DNA of 64,000 nucleotides from Streptomyces justiciae (GCF_015163075.1 NZ_JADDXU010000003.1:558001-622000), one strand, 5' to 3'; positions 12,566 through 20,934 are shown, counted from the stretch's first letter. The notes: generated by a model from the sequence alone, not told the origin. Program-made: numbers and translations.

Positions 12566-14650
12566 ATGCGCACCCTGCTCGTCGACAACCACGACTCATT
12601 CACCTACAACCTCGTCCACCAGCTCGCGCGCGTCACCGGCGCCGAGCCGACGGTCGTCCGCAACGACGACCCGGACTGGCACCCCGCGCTGCTGGCGGAG
12701 TTCGACGCCGTCGTCATCTCGCCCGGCCCCGGAACCCCGCAGCGCGCCGCGGACTTCGGCATCTGCCGCGAGATCATCGAGCGCACGGACCTTCCGCTGC
12801 TCGGCGTCTGTCTGGGCCACCAGGGCATCGGGCTGCTGAACGGGGCGAGCGTGGGCCGCGCCCCGGAGCCCCGGCACGGCCGCACCTCGCCGGTGCTGCA
12901 CGAGGGCGAGGGCCTGTTCGCGGGCCTGCCCTCGCCGTTCGAGGCGGCGCGCTACCACTCCCTCGCCGTCACCGGCCTCCCCGACCCTCTGGAGGTCACC
13001 GCGTGGACGCCGGACGGCGTGGTCATGGGCCTGCGGCATCGTGAACGACCGCTGTGGGGCGTGCAGTTCCATCCCGAGTCGATCTGTTCGGAGTACGGCG
13101 ACGAGCTGCTGGCCAACTTCCACCGCCTGGCCCGGACCGGCGCCGGCCGCCGCCGCGAGACGGTGACGCTCCAGCGCCCGGCACCCCTCCCTCGTACCCC
13201 CACCCGCTCCCTGCGCGTGCTCACCGCCCAGGTCCCCACGCCCTGCGACGACGAGACGCTCCACGACCGTCTCTTCCACGCCGCCGACCACGCGTTCTGG
13301 CTGGACAGCAGCCGCCGCGACGGCCAGGGCCGCTTCTCCGTCATGGGCGACGCCTCAGGACCGCTGGCCCGGGTGGCCACGGCCGACGTGGCGACCAACA
13401 CCGTCACCGTGCGGTCGGCGACGTCCGAGGAGACCGTCGAGGGCCCGTTCCTGGACTGGCTCGACCGGGACATGGCCGCCCTCGACGTCCAAGTACCGCC
13501 GCTCCCCTGCGACTTCGCCCTCGGCTGGACCGGCTACCTCGGCTACGGCCTCAAGGCGGAGTGCGGCGCCCCGCCCGGCCCGCGCGCGGAGGAACCCGAC
13601 GCCGTGATGGTCTTCGCGGACCGCGCCCTCGTCCTCGACCACGAGACGGGTACGACCCACCTGCTGGCCCTCGCCGAGCACGACGCCCCGGAGCCCGCCC
13701 GCGCCTGGCTCGACGCCACCGCCCGCCGCCTCACCGCCCTCACCGGCGCCCTCCCGGCCCCGCCACCCGAACCCCCGGCCCCCTTCGGGGAGTTGCGGCT
13801 GCGCCACGACCGCGACGCCTACCTCCGGCTCATCGACACCTGCCAGGAGGAGATCGCCGCAGGCGATAGCTACGAGATCTGCCTGACCAACATGGCCGAG
13901 GCGAAGACGGCCCTGGACCCGTGGCAGGCGTACCGCTTCCTGCGGCGCACCAGCCCCGCCCCCTTCGGCGCCCTCCTGCGCTTCGGCGAGCTGGCGGTGC
14001 TCTCCACCTCGCCCGAACGGTTCCTGCGCGTCTCGGCCGACGGGGTCGTGGAGTCCAAGCCCATCAAGGGCACCCGCCCGCGCGGCGCCACCCCGGAGGA
14101 GGACGCCGCCCTCGTCGCCGACCTGCGCACGCACGAGAAAGACCGCGCCGAGAACCTGATGATCGTCGACCTGGTCCGCAACGACCTGGGCCGCTGCGCC
14201 GAGACCGGCAGCGTACGGGCCGACCCGGTGTTCGCCGTCGAGAGCTACGCCACCGTCCACCAGCTCGTCAGCACCGTGACCGCACGGCTGCGCCCCGACA
14301 GCAGCCCGGTGCGCTGTCTGCGCGCGGCCTTCCCGCCGGGGTCGATGACCGGCGCGCCCAAGCCGCGCACCATGGAGATCATCGACCGCCTGGAGAACGG
14401 CCCCCGCGGCATCTACTCCGGCGCCATCGGCTACCTCTCCCTGACCGGCGCCGCGGACTTCAGCGTCGTCATCCGCACCGCCGTCGTCACCCCGGGCCGG
14501 CTCCGGTACGGCGTCGGCGGCGCGATCGTCGCCCTGTCCGACCCGGCCGCCGAGTTCGAGGAGACGGTCGTCAAGGCGGCCCCGCTGCTAGCGCTGGCCG
14601 GCACCGGCTTCACCGACCTCCGGCAGCCGCTGCCGGCCGCCGCCCACTGA
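12566..14650 (+). CDS. pabAB: Fused aminodeoxychorismate synthase (PabA-PabB)
   Basis: 694 residues from ATG (MRTLLVDNHDSFTYN), with GGAGAGA upstream. The N-terminal glutamine amidotransferase (about 1-190) shows SPGPGTP, the GVCLGHQG nucleophile Cys and VQFHPES with His/Glu. The C-terminal chorismate-binding domain (about 215-680) shows AGDSYEICLTN, VVESKPIKGTRPRG, RAENLMIVDLVRNDLGR, PPGSMTGAPK and GIYSGAIGY. The Lys in PIKGT, where anthranilate synthases have Ala (PIAGT), identifies 4-amino-4-deoxychorismate synthesis. Fused PabAB proteins in actinomycetes often serve secondary metabolism (candicidin, chloramphenicol, pristinamycin), but a folate role cannot be excluded. No aminodeoxychorismate lyase or mutase is visible nearby. 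Confidence 0.93.
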   Translation: MRTLLVDNHDSFTYNLVHQLARVTGAEPTVVRNDDPDWHPALLAEFDAVVISPGPGTPQRAADFGICREIIERTDLPLLGVCLGHQGIGLLNGASVGRAPEPRHGRTSPVLHEGEGLFAGLPSPFEAARYHSLAVTGLPDPLEVTAWTPDGVVMGLRHRERPLWGVQFHPESICSEYGDELLANFHRLARTGAGRRRETVTLQRPAPLPRTPTRSLRVLTAQVPTPCDDETLHDRLFHAADHAFWLDSSRRDGQGRFSVMGDASGPLARVATADVATNTVTVRSATSEETVEGPFLDWLDRDMAALDVQVPPLPCDFALGWTGYLGYGLKAECGAPPGPRAEEPDAVMVFADRALVLDHETGTTHLLALAEHDAPEPARAWLDATARRLTALTGALPAPPPEPPAPFGELRLRHDRDAYLRLIDTCQEEIAAGDSYEICLTNMAEAKTALDPWQAYRFLRRTSPAPFGALLRFGELAVLSTSPERFLRVSADGVVESKPIKGTRPRGATPEEDAALVADLRTHEKDRAENLMIVDLVRNDLGRCAETGSVRADPVFAVESYATVHQLVSTVTARLRPDSSPVRCLRAAFPPGSMTGAPKPRTMEIIDRLENGPRGIYSGAIGYLSLTGAADFSVVIRTAVVTPGRLRYGVGGAIVALSDPAAEFEETVVKAAPLLALAGTGFTDLRQPLPAAAH

Positions 14651-15574
14651 CACCACGGGCCCGGCTCCCCAAGGGGACCGGGCCCGCAGCAGTTCCTCTC
14701 CTACGACGTCCACGTCGACGCCCCGTTCGGCCAGACAGCGCAGCTCGCGCAGGGACTGCTCATGACACCCCAGCAGCGTGTCGCCCTCCAGCGCCCGGCC
14801 ACGCGCCGCCGCCTCCACCGTCCGCGTCGTCATCACATGCCCGGTGTTCCAGCTGACCAGGGTCCGCACCTGTTCGGGCCGGGTCCCCGACCAGAGCAGC
14901 ATCGGCGGCCGGGCACCGCAGGCCCGCAGACTCTGCCAGCGTTCCCCGCCCAACGCCGTCTCGCGCGCCCGGTACAGCAGCCGGGCGGTGGCCAGGGCCG
15001 CCGTGCCGCGCAGCCCGCTCGCCGGGGCGCCGGGCCGGCGGTCGAGACGGGCGTCCACCTCGTCCTCCAGCGCCCCCAGCTCACAGGAGGCGGCCGTGCC
15101 CAGGCCCGCCAGCTCCACACCGCGCTCCCGGGCGCGCTCCAGTCCCGCCCCCTGGGCGTCGAGGACGGCACGGTACTGACGTACCGAGAAGACCAGGGTG
15201 GACTCCACGCCGATCCCCTCAGCGAGGCAGTCGGCCACGGTGCCGATGCCGGACGGCGTCGCCGGCACGCTCACCAGCACGTTCGGCCGGTCCACCGCAC
15301 TGCGCAGCACCCGGGCCGCCGCCACCCACGCCTCCGGGTCGTCGGCCCCGTCGAAGGCGGCCGCGGCGACCGACACGAAGCCGCCGCTCACCCGTACCGC
15401 GTCACACGCCGCCCGCACCGCGCCCAGCGGCGTCCCGGACGCCATCCGGATCCCGCGGAACCCGCACCGCACGGCGTCGAGCACCGCCGGCCGCTCCTGC
15501 GGACCCGCCTCCCACCACGGCGCGACCCCTTCGGCGACGAGCTCCTCGATGAGCCCCATAGCTTCAGCCGTCAT
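14588..15574 (-). CDS. Transaldolase-like protein lacking the Schiff-base lysine
   Basis: 328 residues from the ATG (a GTG directly precedes it), with GGGGGG close upstream. The fold is recognisable as actinobacterial transaldolase (VDRPNVLVSVPATPSGIGTVADCLAEGIGVESTLVFSVRQYRAV). The lysine that forms the Schiff base in NLLVKVPAT is Ser here (AGC codon). The N-terminal catalytic Asp region (WLDDLSR) reads WWEAGPQ and the TTNPS motif is replaced. The natural C-terminal end also looks lost: after GVDVDVVGEELL the frame runs through a hairpin and 63 bp antisense into pabAB. Probably a pseudoenzyme, a decaying gene, or an enzyme of changed chemistry. Confidence 0.7.
   Translation of the reverse strand: MTAEAMGLIEELVAEGVAPWWEAGPQERPAVLDAVRCGFRGIRMASGTPLGAVRAACDAVRVSGGFVSVAAAAFDGADDPEAWVAAARVLRSAVDRPNVLVSVPATPSGIGTVADCLAEGIGVESTLVFSVRQYRAVLDAQGAGLERARERGVELAGLGTAASCELGALEDEVDARLDRRPGAPASGLRGTAALATARLLYRARETALGGERWQSLRACGARPPMLLWSGTRPEQVRTLVSWNTGHVMTTRTVEAAARGRALEGDTLLGCHEQSLRELRCLAERGVDVDVVGEELLRARSPWGAGPVVSVGGGRQRLPEVGEAGAGQR
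14656..14686 (+). terminator. Hairpin after pabAB
   Basis: CGGGCCCGGCTCCCC pairs with GGGGACCGGGCCCG across a 2-nt loop, with one bulged C, six bases after the pabAB stop. There is no U-run, as is common in Streptomyces. It also lies inside the tail of the convergent transaldolase-like frame. Confidence 0.7.
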
Positions 15575-15651
15575 CACCCCCCAAAGCTAGGGGGATTGGC
15601 TGGAACACGTCACTGTCGTCGACCAGACGTTGTCAGGTCGCCGCGGACAGA

Positions 15652-15692
15652 AAGAACCCCCTGACCGCGTTCCCGCAGGTCAGGGGGTTCTT
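15652..15692 (-). terminator. Terminator of tRNA-Ala
   Basis: Perfect 15-bp stem (AAGAACCCCCTGACC with its complement), 11-nt loop, flanked by a short T-run in the minus direction. It lies directly downstream of tRNA-Ala and just before the start of the transaldolase-like gene, so it separates the core chromosome from the accessory block. Confidence 0.85.
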
Positions 15693-15697
15693 CGTTG

Positions 15698-15770
15698 TGG
15701 AGCCTAGGGGAGTCGAACCCCTGACATCTGCCATGCAAAGACAGCGCTCTACCAACTGAGCTAAGGCCCC
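15698..15770 (-). tRNA. tRNA-Ala (anticodon TGC)
   Basis: 73 nt. The acceptor stem GGGGCCT pairs with AGGCTCC (one G-U), followed by discriminator A. The anticodon arm is CTGTC-TTTGCAT-GGCAG with anticodon TGC, and the T arm is GGGGTTCGACTCCCC. No CCA is encoded. This tRNA marks the boundary between the accessory biosynthetic block and the conserved region; no duplicated 3' end (att site) was found elsewhere in the window. Confidence 0.97.
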
Positions 15771-15904
15771 GGAAAAGGAGCGTCCGTCCGGAGGAGTCAC
15801 ACCACCGGCGGGCGCCGCAGACCAGAGTACCGGGTCACCCGGGGTATCTCGCAAAAAGATTGGGGGTCCCGATGGATGACCACTCTCCGTAAGATGCTCG
15901 GCGT

Positions 15905-15922
15905 GGTTCGCTACAGCGAACC
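15905..15922. promoter_or_regulatory. Perfect palindrome upstream of HTH gene, candidate autoregulatory operator
   Basis: GGTTCGCTACAGCGAACC has 8-bp perfect arms and a 2-bp spacer, 31 bp before the HTH-gene ATG and overlapping where its promoter or leader should be. It suggests autoregulation. Confidence 0.6.
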
Positions 15923-15953
15923 GCGGTATTTGGGGAAGCGATGGGGAGACGCA

Positions 15954-16502
15954 ATGGACGCCGCACAGCAGGAAGCCACCGCAAGAGCGCGGGAACTGCA
16001 GCGGAACTGGTACGGGGAGCCGCTGGGGGCGCTCTTCCGTAAGCTCATAGACGATCTTGGCCTCAACCAGGCTCGTCTCGCGGGGGTACTGGGACTGTCG
16101 GCACCGATGCTGTCGCAGCTGATGAGCGGACAGCGGGCGAAGATCGGCAACCCGGCCGTGGTGCAGCGGGTGCAGCTGCTCCAGGACCTGGCGGGGCAGG
16201 TCGCGGACGGCAGCGTCAGCGCCGCCGAGGCGACGGAACGGATGGACGAGATCAAGAAGTCCCAGGGGGGCTCGGTGCTCAGCAACACCACGACCACGAC
16301 GAGCAGTTCGGGAGCGCCGACGGTCAAGCGGGTCGTCCGCGAGATCCAGTCGCTGCTGCGCTCGGTCGCGGCCGCCGGCGACATCATCGACGCCGCCGAC
16401 ACCCTCGCCCCGACCCACCCGGAACTGGCAGAGTTCCTCCGGGTCTACGGCGCCGGCCGCACCTCCGACGCCGTCACGCACTACCAGTCCCACCAGAGCT
16501 GA
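15954..16502 (+). CDS. Helix-turn-helix DNA-binding protein
   Basis: 182 residues from the ATG with GGGGAG seven bases upstream (MDAAQQEATARARE); an upstream in-frame ATG at 15876 would read through the palindrome. An XRE-type HTH lies at about residues 22-75 (LGLNQARLAGVLGLSAPMLSQLMSGQRAKIGNPAVV). A low-complexity Ser/Thr linker (about 105-120) and a helical C-terminal domain follow. It lies directly upstream of a Ser/Thr kinase gene, an arrangement I recall as conserved near the Streptomyces origin. Its target is unknown; the palindrome ahead of it suggests autoregulation. Confidence 0.82.
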   Translation: MDAAQQEATARARELQRNWYGEPLGALFRKLIDDLGLNQARLAGVLGLSAPMLSQLMSGQRAKIGNPAVVQRVQLLQDLAGQVADGSVSAAEATERMDEIKKSQGGSVLSNTTTTTSSSGAPTVKRVVREIQSLLRSVAAAGDIIDAADTLAPTHPELAEFLRVYGAGRTSDAVTHYQSHQS

Positions 16503-16509
16503 CCCGGTA

Positions 16510-16530
16510 AGGCGCGAGGGGGTCGCGCCT
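16510..16530 (+). terminator. Hairpin after HTH gene
   Basis: AGGCGCGA-GGGGG-TCGCGCCT, 8-bp perfect stem, seven bases after the HTH-gene stop. A weak factor-independent terminator without a U-run. Confidence 0.6.
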
Positions 16531-16749
16531 CACCACACAGGGACCGGAGAACGACACGTGGGGGCGTGTCCTTCCACCGGACCCGCCCGGGCCTCAGCCA
16601 CCGGGTTCTCATCGCGCGGGCTCTCATCTCCCGGGCGTGAGGGTTACATGAGGGGTGTCACTCATCTCCGAGGGATGCGACGGGAGTCGTATCCCTCGCA
16701 GTGGGGGAAGCAAGGGGGGAGACCGAAGGGGGAGGAGCGACGCACAGCC

Positions 16750-18537
16750 ATGGGTGAGGTCTTCGCCGGCCGGTACGAACTCGTCGACCCGATCGGGCGC
16801 GGTGGCGTCGGCGCCGTCTGGCGCGCCTGGGACCACCGGCGTCGGCGCTATGTCGCCGCCAAGGTGCTCCAGCAGAGCGACGCGCACTCCCTGCTCCGGT
16901 TCGTCCGTGAGCAGGCGCTGCGGATCGACCACCCCCATGTGCTCGCGCCCGCCAGCTGGGCCGCCGACGACGACAAGGTCCTGTTCACCATGGACCTGGT
17001 CGGCGGCGGTTCGCTGGTCCACCTGGTCGGGGACTACGGCCCGCTGCCGCCGTCCTTCGTCTGCACGCTGCTGGACCAGTTGCTGTCCGGGCTGGCCGCG
17101 GTGCACGCGGAGGACGTCGTCCACCGGGACATCAAGCCGGCCAACCTGCTGCTGGAGGCCACCGGCGCGGGCCGCCCCCGGCTGCGGCTGTCCGACTTCG
17201 GCATCGCCATGCGGCTGGGCGAGCCGCGCCTGACGGAGACCGACCTCGTGGTGGGGACGCCGGGATACATCTCGCCCGAGCAGATGATGGGCTCCGAACC
17301 GGACTTCCCCGCCGACCTGTTCGCCGTAGGTCTGGTCGCCCTCTATCTCCTGGAGGGCGCGCGGCCCGACACCAAGGCGCTCGTGCAGTACTTCGCGGCG
17401 CACGGCACACCGGGTGCGCCCAAGGGCATCCCCGAGCCGCTCTGGCAGGTCGTGGCCATGCTGCTCCAGCCCGATCCACAGGCGCGGTTCCGCACGGCCA
17501 CGGGGGCACGCAAAGCACTCGCCTCGGCCATGGAACTGCTGCCCGAGCCGGGCCCCGACGACGAGTTGATCGAGATATTCGACCAACTCGGGCCCCTGCC
17601 ACCGGGGTTCGGCCCCGAGGGACCACTCAAACCGGCGCCGGGTGTGGAGACGACCCGGGGGGCGAGGGCGGCGCGGGAAGCCCGGGAAGCCACAGAACCG
17701 CAGGGTGTCACGGGGACGCAGGGCATCAGCGGGCCGGAGGCTCCACCGGGCACACCCCGCAAGCCGACGGACTCTCCCTGGCCGGACAGCTCCTCCGACT
17801 CCGTATGGCCCGGCACGGGTTCGGTGACGACCGATCCCCGTCGCGCCACCGCGAGTTCGACGACGAACGATCCCCGTCACACCCCCACGGGTTCGACGAC
17901 GAACGATCCCCGTCACACCCCCACAGGTTCGACGACGACCGATCCGCATCACGCCGCCGCCCCCGGCGTCGTACCGCCCGACCCACGACAAGGCACCGCC
18001 ACCGGTCCCACACCGGACATCACGCCACCCCGCCCCCAGCACCCTCCCGCCACGGCCCCCTCGACCGGAGCGCAACCGCCCTCCATGTCGGACACCGGCA
18101 GCTTCCACCTGCCGCCTCCACAGACCACCGCCCCAGAACCACAGCACAGCGGCGCACCACAACAGCCCCCGCACCCGGCCCCGCACCCGGCCTCGATCGC
18201 CCCCCACGACCCCACGCACGTCCTGTCCACCCCCCGTCCCGAAGCGCCCCACCAGCCCGACCGGCACGATCAGCCCGGCCGGCCGCATCAGCCGCACCAG
18301 TCCCCCCACCCGGCACCGCCCCTGACCCCACCGCTCCCGCGTCAGCCCGCCGATGCCTCTACTGCTTCATACACCGCTCGGGTCCCGCAGGTTCCGCCTC
18401 CGGCCCAGCCAATCCCCCGCCGCCGCGGCTCCAGGGCCCGACGCCGCCCGGGCCCCCCGGCCAAGGTGACGCTCCCCCTCCTGCTCCTGGCGCTGACCTG
18501 CTACGCCGTGGGCTTCTGGGCACTGACCCGCATCTGA
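16750..18537 (+). CDS. Tail-anchored Ser/Thr protein kinase
   Basis: 595 residues from the ATG giving MGEVFAGRYELVDPIG; GGGGGAGGAGCG lies upstream. It has a complete Hanks-type kinase domain (about 8-275): Gly loop GRGGVGAVW, catalytic Lys in VAAKVL, HRDIKPANLLL, DFG (SDFGIAM) and SPEQ in place of APE. A long Pro/Thr/Ser-rich region (about 290-560) with repeated GSTTNDPRHTPT units follows. A final hydrophobic helix (VTLPLLLLALTCYAVGFWAL) ends the protein with almost nothing outside the membrane, so no sensor domain is exposed. It converges with the secreted-protein gene at 18590. Role and substrates unknown. Confidence 0.9.
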   Translation: MGEVFAGRYELVDPIGRGGVGAVWRAWDHRRRRYVAAKVLQQSDAHSLLRFVREQALRIDHPHVLAPASWAADDDKVLFTMDLVGGGSLVHLVGDYGPLPPSFVCTLLDQLLSGLAAVHAEDVVHRDIKPANLLLEATGAGRPRLRLSDFGIAMRLGEPRLTETDLVVGTPGYISPEQMMGSEPDFPADLFAVGLVALYLLEGARPDTKALVQYFAAHGTPGAPKGIPEPLWQVVAMLLQPDPQARFRTATGARKALASAMELLPEPGPDDELIEIFDQLGPLPPGFGPEGPLKPAPGVETTRGARAAREAREATEPQGVTGTQGISGPEAPPGTPRKPTDSPWPDSSSDSVWPGTGSVTTDPRRATASSTTNDPRHTPTGSTTNDPRHTPTGSTTTDPHHAAAPGVVPPDPRQGTATGPTPDITPPRPQHPPATAPSTGAQPPSMSDTGSFHLPPPQTTAPEPQHSGAPQQPPHPAPHPASIAPHDPTHVLSTPRPEAPHQPDRHDQPGRPHQPHQSPHPAPPLTPPLPRQPADASTASYTARVPQVPPPAQPIPRRRGSRARRRPGPPAKVTLPLLLLALTCYAVGFWALTRI

Positions 18538-18589
18538 ACAACCCACGCCCGCGAGCGAGCCGCCCCGGTGACGGCCCAGGCCAACCCCC

Positions 18590-19993
18590 TTACGCGGCGC
18601 CCCCAGCCCGCCGCCGAGCCACCACCGTCCACACCCCGAGCACCCCCAACAACACAGTCCCGCCTCCGATGCCGGCGACAGCGACCACCGTCATCACCGC
18701 GTCGTCCCCCGCGGCTCCGCCCCCGCCGCCGTCACCTCCCTCAGCAGCCCCCGGCCCCTGAGCCGCCACCTCGAAAGGCCCCGGCGGCTGGAACCGCCCC
18801 GCATACGCGGGCCCCGCCTCGGCCGAGCCGTCGACCCGTACGCGCAACGTCACTTCGAACGGCCCAGCGCCGAACTCCTCGCCCATCCGCTCGGAGAGAT
18901 GAAGGACGAGGTAGTACGAGCCGGCGAACCGCATGCCGCTCACCGCGCCGGAGGAGCCGTACCGGTTGGCGTAGTCGACGGGCGGCACCGAGCGGAGCGA
19001 GGCCGACTTCTGGCCGCCGCTGTAGCCGAGGCTCACGTCGGTGACGGGACCGCGCGCGGGGTTGCAGAGGGACATGGTCAGGGCGCCGCCCACATAAGCG
19101 CCGCGGACCGTGCTGCCCAGTTCGGCGGTGGCGCCGAGTCGTTGCCCCCAGCCGACCGGTACCGCGTAGAAGAGCGTCTGGCCGGGGGAGATGTCGGCGC
19201 TCCAGACCCCCTGCTCCACCGGCGCGGCCGAACCGAAGCCCGCGCCTCCGGAGCGGGGTGTGGCCACGCCCCTGACGCCGCCGGGGGAGGCGGAGTCGGA
19301 GTCCGGGTCCGGGCTCTCCGGCGGAGTGGTGCCCACGGCGTTCTCCAGCCGCGGTTCCAGGAACGGCGCCAGCTCCAGATCCCAGTCGTCCGGCGTCCCG
19401 CCCGTCCCGGCGATGCGGTGGACGATCACGTAGTACGAGCCCTCGTCCTGGCACGCCGTGCGCCGGGAGGAGATCTCCCGCATCCCCGACACCACGACCG
19501 GCCGCGGACTGCGCCCCGCCCTGACCAGCTCGCTCTCGATGGAGCAGTTACGGCTGTCGGCGTCCTGCACGGTCACCCTGATGCCGTCCGACGCGGTCAC
19601 CGTCGCTCCCGCGCGCGGGACGGCGGTGACGGAGACGTACGCGTCGGAGGCGTCGTCGAGTTCGAGGCGGTAGTAGACGTCGCTGTCCGCCGGAAGGGCG
19701 CTCTTGTAGGTCTTGCCGGGGACGAGGAGCTCGGCGTCCCCGGTGCCCGCGGCACCGTCGACCGGCTGGTCATCGGACGAGAAGCCGTACGACCCGGACC
19801 CGGCAGCCTCCGCCCCCTCGGCCGCAACCGACCCCGTCTGCCCCATCAGGGTGACGGCCGCCACGACCACTGACACGAGTGCCGGACGCAGAGCGGTCCA
19901 CGGCCGAGAACGCCACCGCACGGTACGCCGCCCCACCGCAACCCGCCACCTCTCCTCGTCGCCGGGCCGAACCGTCGCCGGACCGTGGCCCAT
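18590..19993 (-). CDS. Secreted, membrane-anchored hypothetical protein
   Basis: 467 residues. It has a long basic N-terminus with a hydrophobic segment (ALRPALVSVVVAAVTLMGQTGSVAAEG), a probable signal sequence. The large extracytoplasmic region has two similar beta-rich parts (YKSALPADSDVYYRLELD..., and ISPGQTLFYAVPVGWGQRLGATAEL...). A Gly-rich linker and a C-terminal membrane helix followed by a short basic tail (TVLLGVLGVWTVVARRRAG) end it. Four Cys lie outside. It resembles actinobacterial surface proteins with pre-peptidase-like beta domains. I do not recognise a specific function. Confidence 0.8.
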   Translation of the reverse strand: MGHGPATVRPGDEERWRVAVGRRTVRWRSRPWTALRPALVSVVVAAVTLMGQTGSVAAEGAEAAGSGSYGFSSDDQPVDGAAGTGDAELLVPGKTYKSALPADSDVYYRLELDDASDAYVSVTAVPRAGATVTASDGIRVTVQDADSRNCSIESELVRAGRSPRPVVVSGMREISSRRTACQDEGSYYVIVHRIAGTGGTPDDWDLELAPFLEPRLENAVGTTPPESPDPDSDSASPGGVRGVATPRSGGAGFGSAAPVEQGVWSADISPGQTLFYAVPVGWGQRLGATAELGSTVRGAYVGGALTMSLCNPARGPVTDVSLGYSGGQKSASLRSVPPVDYANRYGSSGAVSGMRFAGSYYLVLHLSERMGEEFGAGPFEVTLRVRVDGSAEAGPAYAGRFQPPGPFEVAAQGPGAAEGGDGGGGGAAGDDAVMTVVAVAGIGGGTVLLGVLGVWTVVARRRAGGAA

Positions 19994-20039
19994 CCTGCCC
20001 AGCCGGAGCGAGGCTCACCCCCGGATTCAGGCAACGCAA

Positions 20040-20066
20040 AACCCCGACCGCAACGGCGGCCGGGGT
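20040..20066 (-). terminator. Hairpin downstream of DLW-39 gene
   Basis: ACCCCGACCGC and GCGGCCGGGGT form an 11-bp stem with one mismatch and a 4-nt loop, 24 bp after the small gene's stop on the minus strand. Probable terminator. Confidence 0.6.
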
Positions 20067-20090
20067 CTGTTCAGAATCGGGTGTCAGTGC

Positions 20091-20219
20091 TCACGAACCC
20101 GTGGGCACGGAGTCAGTCGCCTCCGTCCACAGATCCTGCTCGGCGCGATCCGCCTGGATCTGGCGGTACACGAGGAGCCCGCCGATGGCGGCCAGTGCGA
20201 CCAGGAGAAGCTTCTTCAC
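20091..20219 (-). CDS. DLW-39 family small membrane protein
   Basis: 42 residues from a GTG (VKKLLLVALAAIGG), with GAGG about ten bases upstream. One membrane helix with a Lys-Lys start is followed by the conserved EQDLW motif that names this actinobacterial family, about 40 residues long. DLW-39 genes commonly sit near gyrA and tRNA-Ile/Ala in actinobacteria, as here. Function unknown. Confidence 0.88.
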   Translation of the reverse strand: MKKLLLVALAAIGGLLVYRQIQADRAEQDLWTEATDSVPTGS

Positions 20220-20559
20220 CGCGCGACCTCGTCTTTCCTTGACGTAGGGGACCTCTGGCGCCCGACTATACACACCGTCCGAGACCGATCGGTGACCTGC
20301 GTCAGCCCCTCAACTTCCGCCTTCCGCACCGCAATAGAAGCGGATGACGCCGCTCCGATCGGAGGGTGATCACACCTCCACACACGGTGACTTTTGCTGC
20401 ACCTCCTCCCCTCTTCTCCGGTTTTCAGGCCCCTTGCGCCCATCCGGGTGGTGTTCATCTGAAGATCGACGCGCCATGGGCGTCGGTCCGTGCTTTCGCG
20501 GCCCTCATACACATCATGAGGAAAGTACGCAAATCGCCCAACCCGAAAGTAGAGGGGCC
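20220..20559. other. Intergenic region with two short CCGATCGG palindromes
   Basis: 340 bp between divergent genes. ACCGATCGGT (20284-20293) and CTCCGATCGGAG (20353-20364) are perfect palindromes with centres 70 bp apart. Both share the CCGATCGG core and may be regulatory. No RNA gene was recognised. Confidence 0.4.
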
Positions 20560-20934
20560 ATGGACCGGAACAAGGTCATGAAGCTGTGGACCGCGATCGT
20601 CACCGCCTTCCTGGCGCTGTGCACGACGCTCGGACTCGTCACCACCACCGCCGCGGCGGCCGTACCGCAGGCCGACACCACCCGCAACAGCACCGCGCCG
20701 GCCACGGCGCCGGAGCTGACCCCGTGGGCCGCGGCCTGGTCCTGGTCCCTGACCCACGCCAGGTCCCTGCCGCCCACGATGAAGCAGCGCATCCGCGCCG
20801 AGGCCCACGGCAAGACCCCGAGCTGCCGCCACCGCTCCCCGTCGGACACCGAGTCGACCGACGAGGCGACGGCCCTCTGCGACGACACCGCCGCCGCCCC
20901 GCAGGCCGAGCCGGCCGCCCCGCACGGCCGCTGA
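20560..20934 (+). CDS. Small secreted hypothetical protein
   Basis: 124 residues from the ATG (MDRNKVMKLW), preceded by AGAGGGG. A clear Sec signal (KLWTAIVTAFLALCTTLGLVTTTAAAAVPQA) has likely cleavage after AAA. The mature part is about 90 residues, Ala/Thr/Pro-rich, with two Cys that could form a disulfide. No known family was recognised. It lies 97 bp before the broken glycosyltransferase gene on the same strand. Confidence 0.75.
   Translation: MDRNKVMKLWTAIVTAFLALCTTLGLVTTTAAAAVPQADTTRNSTAPATAPELTPWAAAWSWSLTHARSLPPTMKQRIRAEAHGKTPSCRHRSPSDTESTDEATALCDDTAAAPQAEPAAPHGR

Noticed and set aside
12566..14650. Anthranilate synthase (TrpE-TrpG fusion)
   Set aside because: The catalytic-site motif is PIKGT, not the PIAGT of anthranilate synthases; the lysine marks aminodeoxychorismate synthase.
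15698..15770. Prophage or integrative element attachment at tRNA-Ala
   Set aside because: No second copy of the tRNA 3' end and no integrase gene is visible within the window.
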